Origin: an uncultured Erysipelotrichaceae bacterium
Lineage (GTDB): Bacteria; Bacillota_I; Bacilli_A; RFN20; CAG-826
Reading direction: 5' to 3'
Assembly (NCBI GenBank): GCA_900316365.1
Contig: ONCO01000004.1
Location: forward strand, 1-64,000
Length of the DNA: 64,000 nt
Each line of letters begins with the position of its first letter. Position 1 is the first letter of the stretch. Below, piece after piece: positions 1 to 8,595 of the stretch. A program made the translations under genes and the position numbers. Under the pieces are notes generated by a model that had not been told where the DNA came from, ran no database searches, and saw only the letters and a list, made by a program, of their open reading frames with translations.

Positions 1-60
1 AAGAATCGACGTATTAGTGTTTGTTGTCTATCTGTTTAGTTTTCAAAGATCAGACGCACT
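1..60 (-). other. 5' leader of an rRNA operon running off the left edge
   Basis: Read on the minus strand, this stretch contains TGATCTTTGAAAACTAAACA, the boxA-like leader string that precedes 16S rRNA in many Firmicutes (typically 'CTTTGAAAACTRAACA'), and it ends at the window edge. No rRNA gene body is visible, so the 16S gene is inferred to begin just beyond position 1. The tandem promoters upstream support the call. It could instead be the leader of another stable RNA, but the combination is typical of rrn operons. Confidence 0.7.
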
Positions 61-103
61 CACTGATGCTCTCAGGAGGTCTCCCTCGGTTGAGTGCTTG
101 CTT

Positions 104-132
104 AGTATAGGCGTCGGCTTTAGGGATGTCAC
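104..132 (-). promoter_or_regulatory. rrn promoter P2 (proximal)
   Basis: On the minus strand GTGACA (127-132) is followed by a 17-nt spacer and TATACT (104-109). A long A/T-rich tract at 136-167 directly upstream resembles an UP element. It drives the leader at 1-60. Confidence 0.7.
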
Positions 133-252
133 GCAAAATTTTAACTTTTTTCAAAGTTATTTTTTCGTGCTCACGATCGCCCATTTCTGAGCGGTTAGCC
201 GAGCCTTTTCTAAGAACAATTTTTGCCGCACCTCTCGGTTACAGCGAGGGTT

Positions 253-280
253 ATTTTACTCGCTTTGGTATGGGTGTCAA
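253..280 (-). promoter_or_regulatory. rrn promoter P1 (distal)
   Basis: On the minus strand TTGACA (275-280), a 16-nt spacer and TAAAAT (253-258). With the promoter at 104-132 this gives the tandem P1/P2 arrangement usual for rRNA operons. The rest of 1-357 holds no gene. Confidence 0.65.
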
Positions 281-300
281 TAGAAATGAATCACTTTTTT

Positions 301-335
301 AAAAAATAAAAAAGGAGTCGGTAAATCGGCTCCTT
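301..335 (-). terminator. Terminator of the superoxide reductase gene
   Basis: A hairpin with 7-nt arms (314-320 and 327-333, one mismatch on the minus strand) is followed in the minus direction by a T-rich run over 301-313. It lies just after the dfx stop codon and ahead of the rrn promoters. Confidence 0.7.
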
Positions 336-357
336 TATATATCTATATATAAGAGGG

Positions 358-732
358 TTATTCCTTAACCCAGAGACCGTGGAGGTTGCAATAAGCGTAT
401 ACCGCCACTAAACCTTCATCATCCGCGAGGGCGAATTCACTCATCGGTTCCTCACCTGGTTTGAGGTGTTTTAAGGCGAATCCCTTATTGGTCTCAATCA
501 CCACCCATTCTATGTAATGGTTATCGAGCATCGGATGGGCCACAGAGCCAACGCAAACTTTGACTACATTCTTCTCTATTTTGTATTCCGGAACGTGCTT
601 CTCTTTCGCCGCGTCGACGGAGGCTGGAATGATTAACTCCATCTTCTCTCCGCAGCAAAACGGATTGACTTTACGATCATCGACCATAACAACGAGGTTG
701 CCGCAGTGCTTGCAGCGGTAGAACTTGAGCAT
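358..732 (-). CDS. dfx: Desulfoferrodoxin / 2Fe superoxide reductase
   Basis: Cytoplasmic enzyme that reduces superoxide to hydrogen peroxide without making oxygen, typical of anaerobes. The 124-residue product starts MLKFYRC. The N-terminal desulforedoxin-type Fe(Cys)4 domain shows C-x2-C (CKHC) and CC (FCCG). The superoxide reductase domain shows the iron ligands in KHVPEY, SVAHPM..NHYIEW and CNLHGLW. The start at 732 is preferred over an upstream ATG because AGGAGG sits 8 nt ahead of it and family members begin here. It is a single-gene unit between the rrn promoters and the Bax-inhibitor-like gene. Together with PFOR it points to an oxygen-sensitive metabolism with oxidative-stress defence. 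Confidence 0.95.
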   Translation of the reverse strand: MLKFYRCKHCGNLVVMVDDRKVNPFCCGEKMELIIPASVDAAKEKHVPEYKIEKNVVKVCVGSVAHPMLDNHYIEWVVIETNKGFALKHLKPGEEPMSEFALADDEGLVAVYAYCNLHGLWVKE

Positions 733-827
733 GAATATGCCTCCTATGTATTTATCTTTAAACACACTATAACCGAGAAAAGGGGAAAAAGAAAACCCCA
801 TGCTTACGCACGGGGTTAACTGCTTAC

Positions 828-1631
828 TTAATCTTTCTTCGACGCAACGAGGATAAGGACGCGTAAGACCCTGAGGAAGACGATCATGAAGTCGCAGTAC
901 ATATCGACCGCGAAGTAGAGCTCCATGGATCTGCTCATGGCTCCGGCTTCGATCAAGTGCTTCATGTTGTAGGAATTAACCGCGACAAGAATCAGGATGA
1001 AGACGGAGAGGATAAGGCTGACGACGATATCCAAGGCCAGGGAGTAGAAGCTCACGCCAGTGATGAGGCTCACCAACCAGAAGACCATAAGGCTCAGGAA
1101 GATGGTCATCACGAAGGCGGAGGCAACCGCGCCGATGACATTGAGATTGGCTTTGGAGAAATAGCCAATTAGGAACATGACGCCGAAGCTGATGGCCGTG
1201 ATGCCAAAGGCTTCGCCGATGACCCAGAAATCAATGCCCGCCACCAACAAGGAGGAGCACATAACGCCCATGAGTCCGGCATATACGAGATAGAGGACTT
1301 TGACTTTTGTGCTCGGAGAGCCGGTGAAGGCTTTCCGCAAGGCGAATGATAAAGCGAAGGAGACGATGATGTTCGCCACGAAGGAGACGATAAGGAGGAT
1401 AAGGTAGGTCATAAAGACAGGACCTTCCATTTCCTCGCCGACCATGCCGATCGTGGAGACGAATAGGAGGGAGAGGCCAAAGGCAACCGCGGCCGTCACG
1501 AAGAGGCCGAGGGAAAGATAGCCGAAGACGCGGGCGAGGGACTTGCCGCTCTCGTTAACGCTGACTTTATCTTCCGGGGCGATGGTGGTTACACCATTGC
1601 TCGCCATTTGATTCAGTGTTCTCCGATCCAT
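828..1631 (-). CDS. Bax inhibitor-1 / YccA-family membrane protein
   Basis: Integral membrane protein of 267 residues. A polar N-terminus of about 30 residues is followed by about seven strongly hydrophobic segments and a short basic tail (VASKKD). Length, segment spacing and the late acidic segment (MELYFAVDMYCDFMIVFLRVLRVL) match the bacterial BI-1 (YbhL/YccA) family, linked in bacteria to membrane protease control or calcium leak; the exact role here is unknown. It begins 5 nt after the tpiA stop, so it is probably the last gene of a pgk-tpiA-BI-1 operon. No Shine-Dalgarno sequence is evident, which fits translational coupling. Confidence 0.8.
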   Translation of the reverse strand: MDRRTLNQMASNGVTTIAPEDKVSVNESGKSLARVFGYLSLGLFVTAAVAFGLSLLFVSTIGMVGEEMEGPVFMTYLILLIVSFVANIIVSFALSFALRKAFTGSPSTKVKVLYLVYAGLMGVMCSSLLVAGIDFWVIGEAFGITAISFGVMFLIGYFSKANLNVIGAVASAFVMTIFLSLMVFWLVSLITGVSFYSLALDIVVSLILSVFILILVAVNSYNMKHLIEAGAMSRSMELYFAVDMYCDFMIVFLRVLRVLILVASKKD

Positions 1632-1636
1632 GATGC

Positions 1637-2395
1637 TTATTTAACCAAGTTCTCGATAAGGGCGCGGAAGGAGTCTGGCTCTAAGCTGGCTCCACCGACT
1701 AAGGCACCATCGATATCTGGTTCCTCCATATATTCGGCGATGTTGTTTGGCTTGACGCTGCCACCATAGAGGATACGGATCTCTTCGGCGGCTTCACCGA
1801 ACATCTCGCGAAGGGTAGCACGGACGAATCCGACGGTCGCTTCCGCGGTCTCTTTGGTCGCGGACTTGCCGGTGCCGATGGCCCAGATTGGCTCATAGGC
1901 GACGACGACTTTCTTCGCTTCTTCGGCGTTTAAGCCAGCAAAACCAGCTTCGATCTGTTTCTTGACGAAGGCATTGGTTTCGCCTTTTTCGTAGGTTTCG
2001 AGGGACTCACCGCAGCAATAGACAGGAGTCATATTGGCCGCAAGGAGAGCCTTGATCTTCTCGTTGCACTTCTCGGAGGTCTCGCCGTTATATTCGCGGC
2101 GTTCGGAGTGGCCGATGATGGCCCAGTCAACACCGACGGCTTTGAGCATTGGGATGCTGATTTCGCCGGTATAGGCGCCATGATCGTGCTCGTTGACGTT
2201 CTGAGCGGAGACGATAAGGCCTGGATGGCGGTTCTCAAGAACGGTGGCCAAGCAGACGAAGGTTGGGGCAACGCCGATATCGACGTTGTGGGCAAGGGCA
2301 AAATCAACGACGTCCTTGGAGGCAAGGGCGAAAGCCTTGGCCTCCTCAGGAGTCTTATTCATTTTCCAGTTGCCTAAGAGTAATTTCTTACGCAT
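1637..2395 (-). CDS. tpiA: Triosephosphate isomerase
   Basis: Glycolytic enzyme interconverting dihydroxyacetone phosphate and glyceraldehyde 3-phosphate in the cytoplasm. The 252-residue protein has all family signatures: NWKMNK with the catalytic Lys near the N-terminus, IIGHSERR with the catalytic His, and AYEPIWAIGTGK with the catalytic Glu, then the phosphate-binding YGGSVK and GALVGGASL. Length is normal. It starts 5 nt after the pgk stop codon, and the AAAGGTGA in the last pgk codons can serve as ribosome site, so the two are translationally linked. Confidence 0.98.
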   Translation of the reverse strand: MRKKLLLGNWKMNKTPEEAKAFALASKDVVDFALAHNVDIGVAPTFVCLATVLENRHPGLIVSAQNVNEHDHGAYTGEISIPMLKAVGVDWAIIGHSERREYNGETSEKCNEKIKALLAANMTPVYCCGESLETYEKGETNAFVKKQIEAGFAGLNAEEAKKVVVAYEPIWAIGTGKSATKETAEATVGFVRATLREMFGEAAEEIRILYGGSVKPNNIAEYMEEPDIDGALVGGASLEPDSFRALIENLVK

Positions 2396-2400
2396 GGTTG

Positions 2401-3684
2401 TTATTCACCTTTGATGACATCAATGCCTGGGAGGTGTCCATCGTACTGGATGAGTTCGAGGGAAGCGCCACCACCAGTGGAGACGTGGGAGAATTCGGAG
2501 GTATAGCCGAAGACCTTAGCAGCGGCCGCGGAGTCACCGCCGCCGATGACGGAGAAAGCACCGTTCTTGGTCGCTTCGACGCAGGCTTCGCAGACGCCTT
2601 TGGTACCTTCCTGGAGGTTCGGGTTCTCGAAGACGCCCATTGGACCGTTCCAGAAGATGGTCTTAGCGGACTTGATGATGTCGCTGTAGAGTTTGATGGT
2701 CTTTGGACCGATGTCAGCGCCTTCATAGCCCTCTGGGAAGTCGATGCCATTGCCATCGATGAGTTTGATGTCTTCTGGGCCGGCGGTGAGATCGTCGAAG
2801 TTGAGTCCTTTGACGACTTTGGTATCGACGGAGAGGACGATCTTTCCGGTCTCATAGCACTTCTTGGCGTATTCGAGCTGGTCGTCTTCGCAGATGGAAG
2901 CGGCGACGTCGATGCCATAGACGGCTTTCTTGAAGGTATAGGACATACCACCGCCGATGAGGATCTTGTCGCACTTCTTTAATAAGGAATCGATAACTTC
3001 GATCTTGGAGGAGACTTTAGCACCGCCGAGGATGGCGACGTATGGACGCTCATCTTCTTTTGGTTCGACGCAGCGGCCGAGGTTACGAACCTCTTTCTCC
3101 ATTAAGTAGCCGAGGGCGACCTGTTTGCCCTGAGCGGCTAAAGCGGCTGGAACGCCGACGGTGGAAGCGTGGGCTCTGTGGGCAGAACCGAAGGCATCCA
3201 TGACGAAGGCATCGACTAAGCCGGCCCATTCAGCGGCGAGCGCGGCATCGTTCTTTTCTTCACCGGCCTGGTAGCGGGTGTTCTGGGCTAAGAGGACTTC
3301 GCCAGCCTTAAGTTCTTTAACGGCTTCGGCGAGTTTTTCGCCACGGTTCTCTGGGCAGAAGACGACTTTGACTTCCTTACCCATAGCGGCGGCAAGATGC
3401 GCCTTGAGTGGTTCGACGGCGATAACGAGGTCGTTCTTCTTCATCTGGGCTTCGATATCAGCCTCGGTCTTTTCGCCCTTCTTGAGTTTCTTCCAATCGA
3501 CTTTGCCGAGGTGGGACATAAGAACGACGGCAGCGCCTTTCTTTAATAACGCGGCGATGGTTGGGATCGCGGCGCGGATACGGTTGTCATCGCTGATCGC
3601 AGCACCTTTGTGCGGGACGTTGAAGTCAACACGGACGTAGACCTTTTTGCCTTCAAGGCCTTTCATTTCATCAACAGTAAGCAT
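2401..3684 (-). CDS. pgk: Phosphoglycerate kinase
   Basis: Transfers phosphate from 1,3-bisphosphoglycerate to ADP in glycolysis. 427 residues, starting MLTVDEMKGLEGK after AAGGAG at suitable spacing; an in-frame upstream start at 3723 is rejected because it precedes this ribosome site. Visible motifs are RVDFNVP near the N-terminus, NTRYQAGEE, GGAKVSSKI, GGGMSYTF and the C-terminal GGGDS...STGGGASLE nucleotide loop. About 30 residues longer than common bacterial enzymes, mainly through a Lys-rich insert around residues 63-85. First gene of pgk-tpiA-BI-1. Confidence 0.97.
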   Translation of the reverse strand: MLTVDEMKGLEGKKVYVRVDFNVPHKGAAISDDNRIRAAIPTIAALLKKGAAVVLMSHLGKVDWKKLKKGEKTEADIEAQMKKNDLVIAVEPLKAHLAAAMGKEVKVVFCPENRGEKLAEAVKELKAGEVLLAQNTRYQAGEEKNDAALAAEWAGLVDAFVMDAFGSAHRAHASTVGVPAALAAQGKQVALGYLMEKEVRNLGRCVEPKEDERPYVAILGGAKVSSKIEVIDSLLKKCDKILIGGGMSYTFKKAVYGIDVAASICEDDQLEYAKKCYETGKIVLSVDTKVVKGLNFDDLTAGPEDIKLIDGNGIDFPEGYEGADIGPKTIKLYSDIIKSAKTIFWNGPMGVFENPNLQEGTKGVCEACVEATKNGAFSVIGGGDSAAAAKVFGYTSEFSHVSTGGGASLELIQYDGHLPGIDVIKGE

Positions 3685-3714
3685 GTGAATGTTCTCCTTT
3701 TTGCTACAAGGGAG

Positions 3715-3736
3715 ATTGTACACCCTTTAAAGGGTG
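3715..3736 (-). promoter_or_regulatory. pgk promoter -10 with adjacent perfect palindrome
   Basis: On the minus strand TACAAT (3715-3720) lies about 30 nt ahead of the pgk start. The 16-bp perfect palindrome CACCCTTTAAAGGGTG (3721-3736) fills the position of the -35/-10 spacer, and no good -35 hexamer is present. This suggests an operator or activator site. A related dyad occupies the nifJ promoter spacer. Confidence 0.5.
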
Positions 3737-3782
3737 AGTCGGTAGAGGATTACCTATATATCGAATAAAAAGGGACAAAAAG

Positions 3783-3817
3783 AAAAAGGGGAACCATCGA
3801 TGATGGCCCCCTTTTTG
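3783..3817 (-). terminator. Terminator of the metalloprotease gene
   Basis: Minus-strand hairpin AAAGGGGGCCAT / ATGGTTCCCCTTT with a CATCG loop, followed by a T run, 7 nt after the protease stop codon. Confidence 0.8.
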
Positions 3818-3823
3818 GGGAGA

Positions 3824-6073
3824 TTACTTCATTTCGCCATAAGCGACATCCAAGACCGCTTGGCCGTTGGAGATGGATTTAACGGTGACTTTCCATGGGA
3901 AGGTGTTGCCGTTATTCATCTTGGTCCTGTTGGCGAAGTACTTCTTATACTTCGTAGCATCGGCGCTATCCATGAGGGAGAAGGTATCGCCTGCATGGAA
4001 TAAGTCGGATTCGGTCGCGTAAGCGTTGTTCTTCCAGGACTTACCGGTCGAAGAGATCATGGTCAAGGAATCGAAGCCCTTGCCACGAGCTGGCTGGGAG
4101 TCACCACCGACGCCATTGGCGACGAGTGGGACGATCTCACCATTTTCGGAATCGAAGTTGCCACTGCTGATTTCGGCATCGGTGATGACGTGGGTACCGG
4201 TGTAGTACTGGTCATCGGTCTTGCTGATGCCGGTCGCAAGGAAGAGACGGTTATCGACGTGGTACATACGGATACCGGTGTCGTCTAAGCCAGTCTGGCT
4301 GCCGAAGCTGCTGGTGCGGCCTGGATATGGGGTGGTGCTATCGAGGGCATTCAAGCCCTGCTTGGTGTAGAGCTCGATGATGACATATTCATCGAAGGCG
4401 GTTCCGTTCCAACCATTTTGATCAGCCAAAAGGAGAGCGCTGCCGCTTAAGGCGGAGGAGGTTAAGGTAACCTCGGTGGAACCGGTCGCGACGATCGGTT
4501 TGATCCAGCCGAAGCTCATCTTGTTGAAGGCATCGTGGTCGAGGACGTTGAAGGCCATCATGCACTTGGAGCCGCTTGGCTCAAAGCCATCGTTATCGGA
4601 GGCGTTGTAATAGTCGTCGGCGCCGAGCATATGGCCAAATTCATGGCACATAGTGTGGGCATCAAGACCGGTGTGGTTAGCTCTGGTGCCAGTTCCTTCG
4701 TAGAAGAAGTTCATGGAAGCCCAGAAATAGGAATAACCGCATGGGGATTCGGTGTTGGCCATTTCATCGGTTACGCCGTTATCCCAATAGCGATAAGCCC
4801 AATACAAATCGCCGTCGCTATCGCCATTGCTCCTCTCGTCGCAGGCATAGATCATGATGACGGAGTCGATGGTTCCGTCGCCGTCCTGGTCGAATTCCTT
4901 GGTGGAGTTCTGGCCATGGGCAGTCTTATAGGCGGTGACGCCGGTTCTTAAAGCAAGGTCGGAACCATCCTGGCCATTGGTGTTATAGAACTCTCTGGCG
5001 GTGACGCCCATGTTGACTGGGTCGGCATAGGTGAATTCAAGATTCAACTGGCCATAGGAGGATTTGTAATAGAAAGACTTTAAGGATTCCCAGTAGTTGG
5101 TCTCTTCGGCGGTGCCGCCTAAGACGGTCTGGATATCCTGAAGTTCGCTCGCGGTGAAGTTGCTGTCGGTAAAGCAAATCGGCAAGACTAAGATCTTGGA
5201 AGTGCCAACAGAGTTGGTGTTATAACCCATCTCGTAATAGTTGACGTTCTCGTTGATGGCGGTTGGAACATACTGGTTCGCGGCCTGATAGTTGGTGTCC
5301 CAAGTCCAGGTTTTGGCTGGTCCGCTGGTGACACCGCTCTGATAGAGATACATGATGGTCGCGCTACCCGCACTGCCATAGCCCTGGAACATGTTGTTAT
5401 ACCATTCGAGGAAGACGACTTTAGAAGACTCTAAAGTGGCCTCGCCCTCTTCGATGGTGATATCCCAAAGGTTGCTGTTACGGGTATCGGTGCCGACGCA
5501 GATGTTGTAATAGGTTGTATTGCCTTTCTTTTGGGTATAGCTCTGGAGGTAGTCATCGCCAATCTTAAAGGAATAGGAATCTCCACTGCTCTCAATACTC
5601 CATTCGGTAACCGCATCAGAAGAGACGATCTTATCGCCCTGCATGGTGACGGCGTTGCCGGCTAAATGATATTTCTTATCATCGGCTTTCTCGCTGGAAA
5701 GGGAGACAAAGCCACTGTCCTTCGCGGCGCAGATGACAACAGGTTTCGACAAATCGAGGTCATCGATGCTATTGACGCGGCTATAGGTCTTGCTTTCCTC
5801 TTTGTTTCCAGAAGAAGAGCTAGATGGGATTGACTGGCTGCTAGATGGCGCCGGGGTATTGGAACTAGACTGAGTAACCGGGGCGGTTGAAGAAGAGGTT
5901 AAGCTCTCGATCAACGAAGAAACGGAGTCGTGATTGTCACGAGCCGAGGAGATTGGGGTCTCCGCGGAGCTATTAGCAACAATAGAAGAGACCGGATTTT
6001 GACCAGCCGGATTTCCACAGGCGATTAAAAAAGTAGACGATAGAAGCAAAAGTGTCCTAGTAGTTTTACGCAT
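3824..6073 (-). CDS. Secreted M6-type zinc metalloprotease lipoprotein
   Basis: Predicted surface-anchored endopeptidase of 749 residues. It starts MRKTTRT with a hydrophobic signal ending in the lipobox LIAC at about residue 19, then a Ser/Thr-rich linker (about residues 25-100). The catalytic region contains HTMCHEFGHMLGADDY, the HExxH..GxxD signature of the M6 (immune inhibitor A-like) family, followed by a Met-containing turn (CMMAFN). The start at 6073 is chosen because the lipoprotein signal begins there, after a GGGAGGG site. It stands alone between gap and pgk with its own terminator. Substrates are unknown; degradation of host or dietary protein is an inference. Confidence 0.85.
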   Translation of the reverse strand: MRKTTRTLLLLSSTFLIACGNPAGQNPVSSIVANSSAETPISSARDNHDSVSSLIESLTSSSTAPVTQSSSNTPAPSSSQSIPSSSSSGNKEESKTYSRVNSIDDLDLSKPVVICAAKDSGFVSLSSEKADDKKYHLAGNAVTMQGDKIVSSDAVTEWSIESSGDSYSFKIGDDYLQSYTQKKGNTTYYNICVGTDTRNSNLWDITIEEGEATLESSKVVFLEWYNNMFQGYGSAGSATIMYLYQSGVTSGPAKTWTWDTNYQAANQYVPTAINENVNYYEMGYNTNSVGTSKILVLPICFTDSNFTASELQDIQTVLGGTAEETNYWESLKSFYYKSSYGQLNLEFTYADPVNMGVTAREFYNTNGQDGSDLALRTGVTAYKTAHGQNSTKEFDQDGDGTIDSVIMIYACDERSNGDSDGDLYWAYRYWDNGVTDEMANTESPCGYSYFWASMNFFYEGTGTRANHTGLDAHTMCHEFGHMLGADDYYNASDNDGFEPSGSKCMMAFNVLDHDAFNKMSFGWIKPIVATGSTEVTLTSSALSGSALLLADQNGWNGTAFDEYVIIELYTKQGLNALDSTTPYPGRTSSFGSQTGLDDTGIRMYHVDNRLFLATGISKTDDQYYTGTHVITDAEISSGNFDSENGEIVPLVANGVGGDSQPARGKGFDSLTMISSTGKSWKNNAYATESDLFHAGDTFSLMDSADATKYKKYFANRTKMNNGNTFPWKVTVKSISNGQAVLDVAYGEMK

Positions 6074-6189
6074 AGTTCTGCCCTCCCGAGCCGAATAGAA
6101 TAACGAAAGGATTTCAAAAATTCCAACAAGAAAAATTGAAATGCCAATATCGAGAGACGAACGGTGAAACCCTATCAATATTTATATAG

Positions 6190-6214
6190 AAAAAGGCACC
6201 TCCGAAGAGGTGCC
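6190..6214 (-). terminator. Terminator of gap
   Basis: Perfect 8-bp stem GGCACCTC / GAGGTGCC with a stable TTCG tetraloop, followed by TTTTT on the minus strand. Confidence 0.9.
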
Positions 6215-6233
6215 CTTAGTGTTTGGTTTTCGC

Positions 6234-7304
6234 TTATTTGAGTTCGGCGAAGTATTTGATGGTGCGGACCATCTGGGAGGTGTAGGAGTTCTCGTTGTCG
6301 TACCAAGAAACAACCTGGACCTGGAAGAGACCGTCGCCAACTTTGGTAACCATGGTCTGGGTGGCATCGAAGAGGGAGCCATATCTCATACCGATGACGT
6401 CGGAGGAGACGATTGGTTCTTCGTTGTAGCCGAAGGAAGCGGAGACCTGGGCCTTCATGGCAGCGTTGATCTTCTCAACGGTGACATCTTCGCCTTTGAC
6501 AACGGCGACGAGGATGGTGGTAGAACCAGTTGGGACTGGAACACGCTGAGCGGAACCGATGAGTTTGCCATTGAGTTCTGGGATGACAAGACCGATGGCC
6601 TTGGCAGCGCCAGTGCTATTTGGGACGATGTTGGCAGCGCCAGCACGGGCACGGCGTAAGTCGCCTTTGCGGTGTGGGCCGTCGAGGATCATCTGGTCAC
6701 CAGTGTAGGCATGGACGGTGGTCATGATGCCGGACTGGATTGGGAAAGCATCGTTAAGAGCTTTGGCCATTGGGGCTAAGCAGTTGGTGGTGCAGGAAGC
6801 AGCGGAGATAACCTGGTCTTCCTTGGTAAGGGTCTTTTCGTTGACAGAGAAGACGATGGTCTTTAAATCCTTGCCAGCTGGGGCAGAGATGACGACCTTT
6901 TTGGCACCGGCCTGGATGTGGGCCATGGATTTCTCTTTGGAGCAATAGAAACCAGTGCATTCGAGAACGACGTCGACGCCGATCTTACCCCATGGGAGGT
7001 TGGCGGCTTTTGGCTCGGCATAGATGGTGATTTCTTTGCCATCGACAGTGATGGAGCCTGGGACCTTAACGGTCTTGCCGTCTTCTTCGAAGACAGGTTC
7101 TTTGGAGCTGATGGTGTGAGCATTCTCGCCGATGACGCCGCAATAGCCTTTCTGGGCGGTATCATACTTTAAGAGGTTGGCGAGCATGGCTGGGCTGGTA
7201 AGGTCGTTGATGGCGACGACTTCATAGCCTTCGGCACCGAACATCTGGCGGAAAGCGAGGCGGCCAATACGTCCGAAACCGTTGATTGCAACTTTGACTG
7301 ACAT
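6234..7304 (-). CDS. gap: Glyceraldehyde-3-phosphate dehydrogenase, type I
   Basis: NAD-dependent glycolytic oxidation of glyceraldehyde 3-phosphate to 1,3-bisphosphoglycerate. The 356-residue protein begins with the Rossmann motif INGFGRIGR; the catalytic Cys is in [12 protein letters not shown], with the usual SWYDNE near the end. AAGGAGG precedes the start by 10 nt. It is slightly longer than the usual ~335 residues because of extended loops in the N-terminal half. Single-gene unit with its own terminator, separate from pgk-tpiA. Confidence 0.98.
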   Translation of the reverse strand: MSVKVAINGFGRIGRLAFRQMFGAEGYEVVAINDLTSPAMLANLLKYDTAQKGYCGVIGENAHTISSKEPVFEEDGKTVKVPGSITVDGKEITIYAEPKAANLPWGKIGVDVVLECTGFYCSKEKSMAHIQAGAKKVVISAPAGKDLKTIVFSVNEKTLTKEDQVISAASCTTNCLAPMAKALNDAFPIQSGIMTTVHAYTGDQMILDGPHRKGDLRRARAGAANIVPNSTGAAKAIGLVIPELNGKLIGSAQRVPVPTGSTTILVAVVKGEDVTVEKINAAMKAQVSASFGYNEEPIVSSDVIGMRYGSLFDATQTMVTKVGDGLFQVQVVSWYDNENSYTSQMVRTIKYFAELK

Positions 7305-7338
7305 GTAACTAATGTCCTCCTTATTTGATTGCGGAGTT

Positions 7339-7367
7339 ATTATACTTAGGCGAAATCGGTAAAAAAA
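7339..7367 (-). promoter_or_regulatory. gap promoter
   Basis: Minus-strand TATAAT (7339-7344) with a T-rich -35 region (TTTTTT, 7362-7367) at 17-nt spacing. Just upstream, TACTCT-TTT-AGAGTA (7376-7390) is a short dyad that may be an operator or a weak terminator of the HTH gene. Confidence 0.5.
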
Positions 7368-7392
7368 GGTAGAAACTACTCTTTTAGAGTAA

Positions 7393-7671
7393 TTAATGCG
7401 CTTTCAATAGCTGTTCCAAAGGAACGATGCCCCGGAAGAGTTCTTCCAAGGTAATCTCTAATGCAGCGCAAATGCGCGATAAAACCATGACCGACGGATT
7501 GCGTCTGCCACACTCTAAATCAGAGAGGTAACTCTTTGAAATATCACTATCGATAGAAAGCTCCAATTGGCTGATTCTTTTGCTCTTTCTTAGGTAAGCA
7601 ATGCGCCTGCCGAGTTGGCTTAAAATATCGATGTCATCAGTCTTCACCACGTTCACGTTTATAGACCTCAT
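7393..7671 (-). CDS. Small XRE-family DNA-binding regulator
   Basis: 92-residue protein that is almost entirely one Cro/CI-type helix-turn-helix: [20 protein letters not shown]...[35 protein letters not shown] (about residues 20-80). Its target is unknown. The ATG at 7671 makes it overlap the end of whiA by 35 nt; a GTG at 7656 with GAGG 9 nt upstream is an equally good start. It sits where crh follows whiA in Bacillus, but it has no HPr-like features. Confidence 0.75.
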   Translation of the reverse strand: MRSINVNVVKTDDIDILSQLGRRIAYLRKSKRISQLELSIDSDISKSYLSDLECGRRNPSVMVLSRICAALEITLEELFRGIVPLEQLLKAH

Positions 7672-8593
7672 TTATCTGCCTAAATAGATGATTCACGTTG
7701 CTTTTCGAGATGGTTGTAGCGGTCTCCTCGCTTAGGTATTTGGCGAGCTCATCCAAGGATGCATCCTCGTGCTCTTTCCTAAGTCTGGCTAGGATCATGA
7801 GCTTAGGGTTCCCCATGCGGGCGATGACCCCTTTGCTCTCGAGATAATTAATTTGCTCTATTTGACGCTCAGCGGCCTTCATGGTCTTTTTGAAGTTGCT
7901 TGAGTCGAGATTCATGAGCCTATTACCGATATTGGCGAAGTCTCTATCGACCCTGACGTTCTCAAATTCAAGGCAGCAATCGCGCGCGCCCATAAGAATT
8001 AGGAAGTCGGAAATCTGGTCGCTGCGTTTGATGTAGACGATCCATTGCTTCCTTCTTTGGCTCATCTTGGCCTCGAAATGGCCATTCTGCACCTTATTGA
8101 AAAGATGCATGAGCCATCTCGCGTATTGCTCATCCCCTACCGCAATCTCCAAATGGTAGTTGCTGCTCGTAGGAGAGTTGACGGAACCAGACGCCAAAAA
8201 GGAGCCGATGAGGTAGTTCGAGGCCATCTCATCGCCTTTGACCATGTTGACCGGTATCTTGCCAGAGAAATAGTCGACCTCTAAATCGCCCAGAATGTAA
8301 TCTGGGTCATCGATCAAAACATGATATTGGACTCTCTTATGGAAGTTGATGCCCCTGGTGTAGGCAAAACGGGCCGGAACCCCATAAAGGTCGGTGATAT
8401 AGGAATATAAGGCTTTGGCGATCTGCGCGCTTTCAGTCGAGAGGGATAAGGAATCCTTGCCGCCGGAAATATGGATGGAACCATTGATGCGAAGGTAGCC
8501 CGAAAGAAGCGCCCTCTTAGTTTCATCGGGGCGGTATAAACGGACGATTTCCTCCTTCACCTGGCGGGCGAAAGAAAGCGTGCTTTCTGCCAT
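7637..8593 (-). CDS. whiA: WhiA-family DNA-binding protein
   Basis: 318-residue homologue of WhiA/YvcL, a sporulation regulator in Streptomyces and a cell-division/chromosome-segregation factor in Bacillus. The N-terminal two-thirds resembles the LAGLIDADG homing-endonuclease fold (KRALLSGYLRINGSI, NYLIGSFLASGSVNSP) without nuclease function. The C-terminal helix-turn-helix is LRKEHEDASLDELAKYLSEE...[15 protein letters not shown]. Start at 8593 after GGAAG, 2 nt from the trxB stop. In Bacillus rapZ and yvcK normally precede it; here it directly follows trxB. Confidence 0.93.
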   Translation of the reverse strand: MAESTLSFARQVKEEIVRLYRPDETKRALLSGYLRINGSIHISGGKDSLSLSTESAQIAKALYSYITDLYGVPARFAYTRGINFHKRVQYHVLIDDPDYILGDLEVDYFSGKIPVNMVKGDEMASNYLIGSFLASGSVNSPTSSNYHLEIAVGDEQYARWLMHLFNKVQNGHFEAKMSQRRKQWIVYIKRSDQISDFLILMGARDCCLEFENVRVDRDFANIGNRLMNLDSSNFKKTMKAAERQIEQINYLESKGVIARMGNPKLMILARLRKEHEDASLDELAKYLSEETATTISKSNVNHLFRQINEVYKRERGED

Positions 8594-8595
8594 CT

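Noticed and set aside
2263-2982. 239-codon plus-strand frame over tpiA/pgk
   Set aside because: Mirror of two well-conserved glycolytic genes on the other strand.
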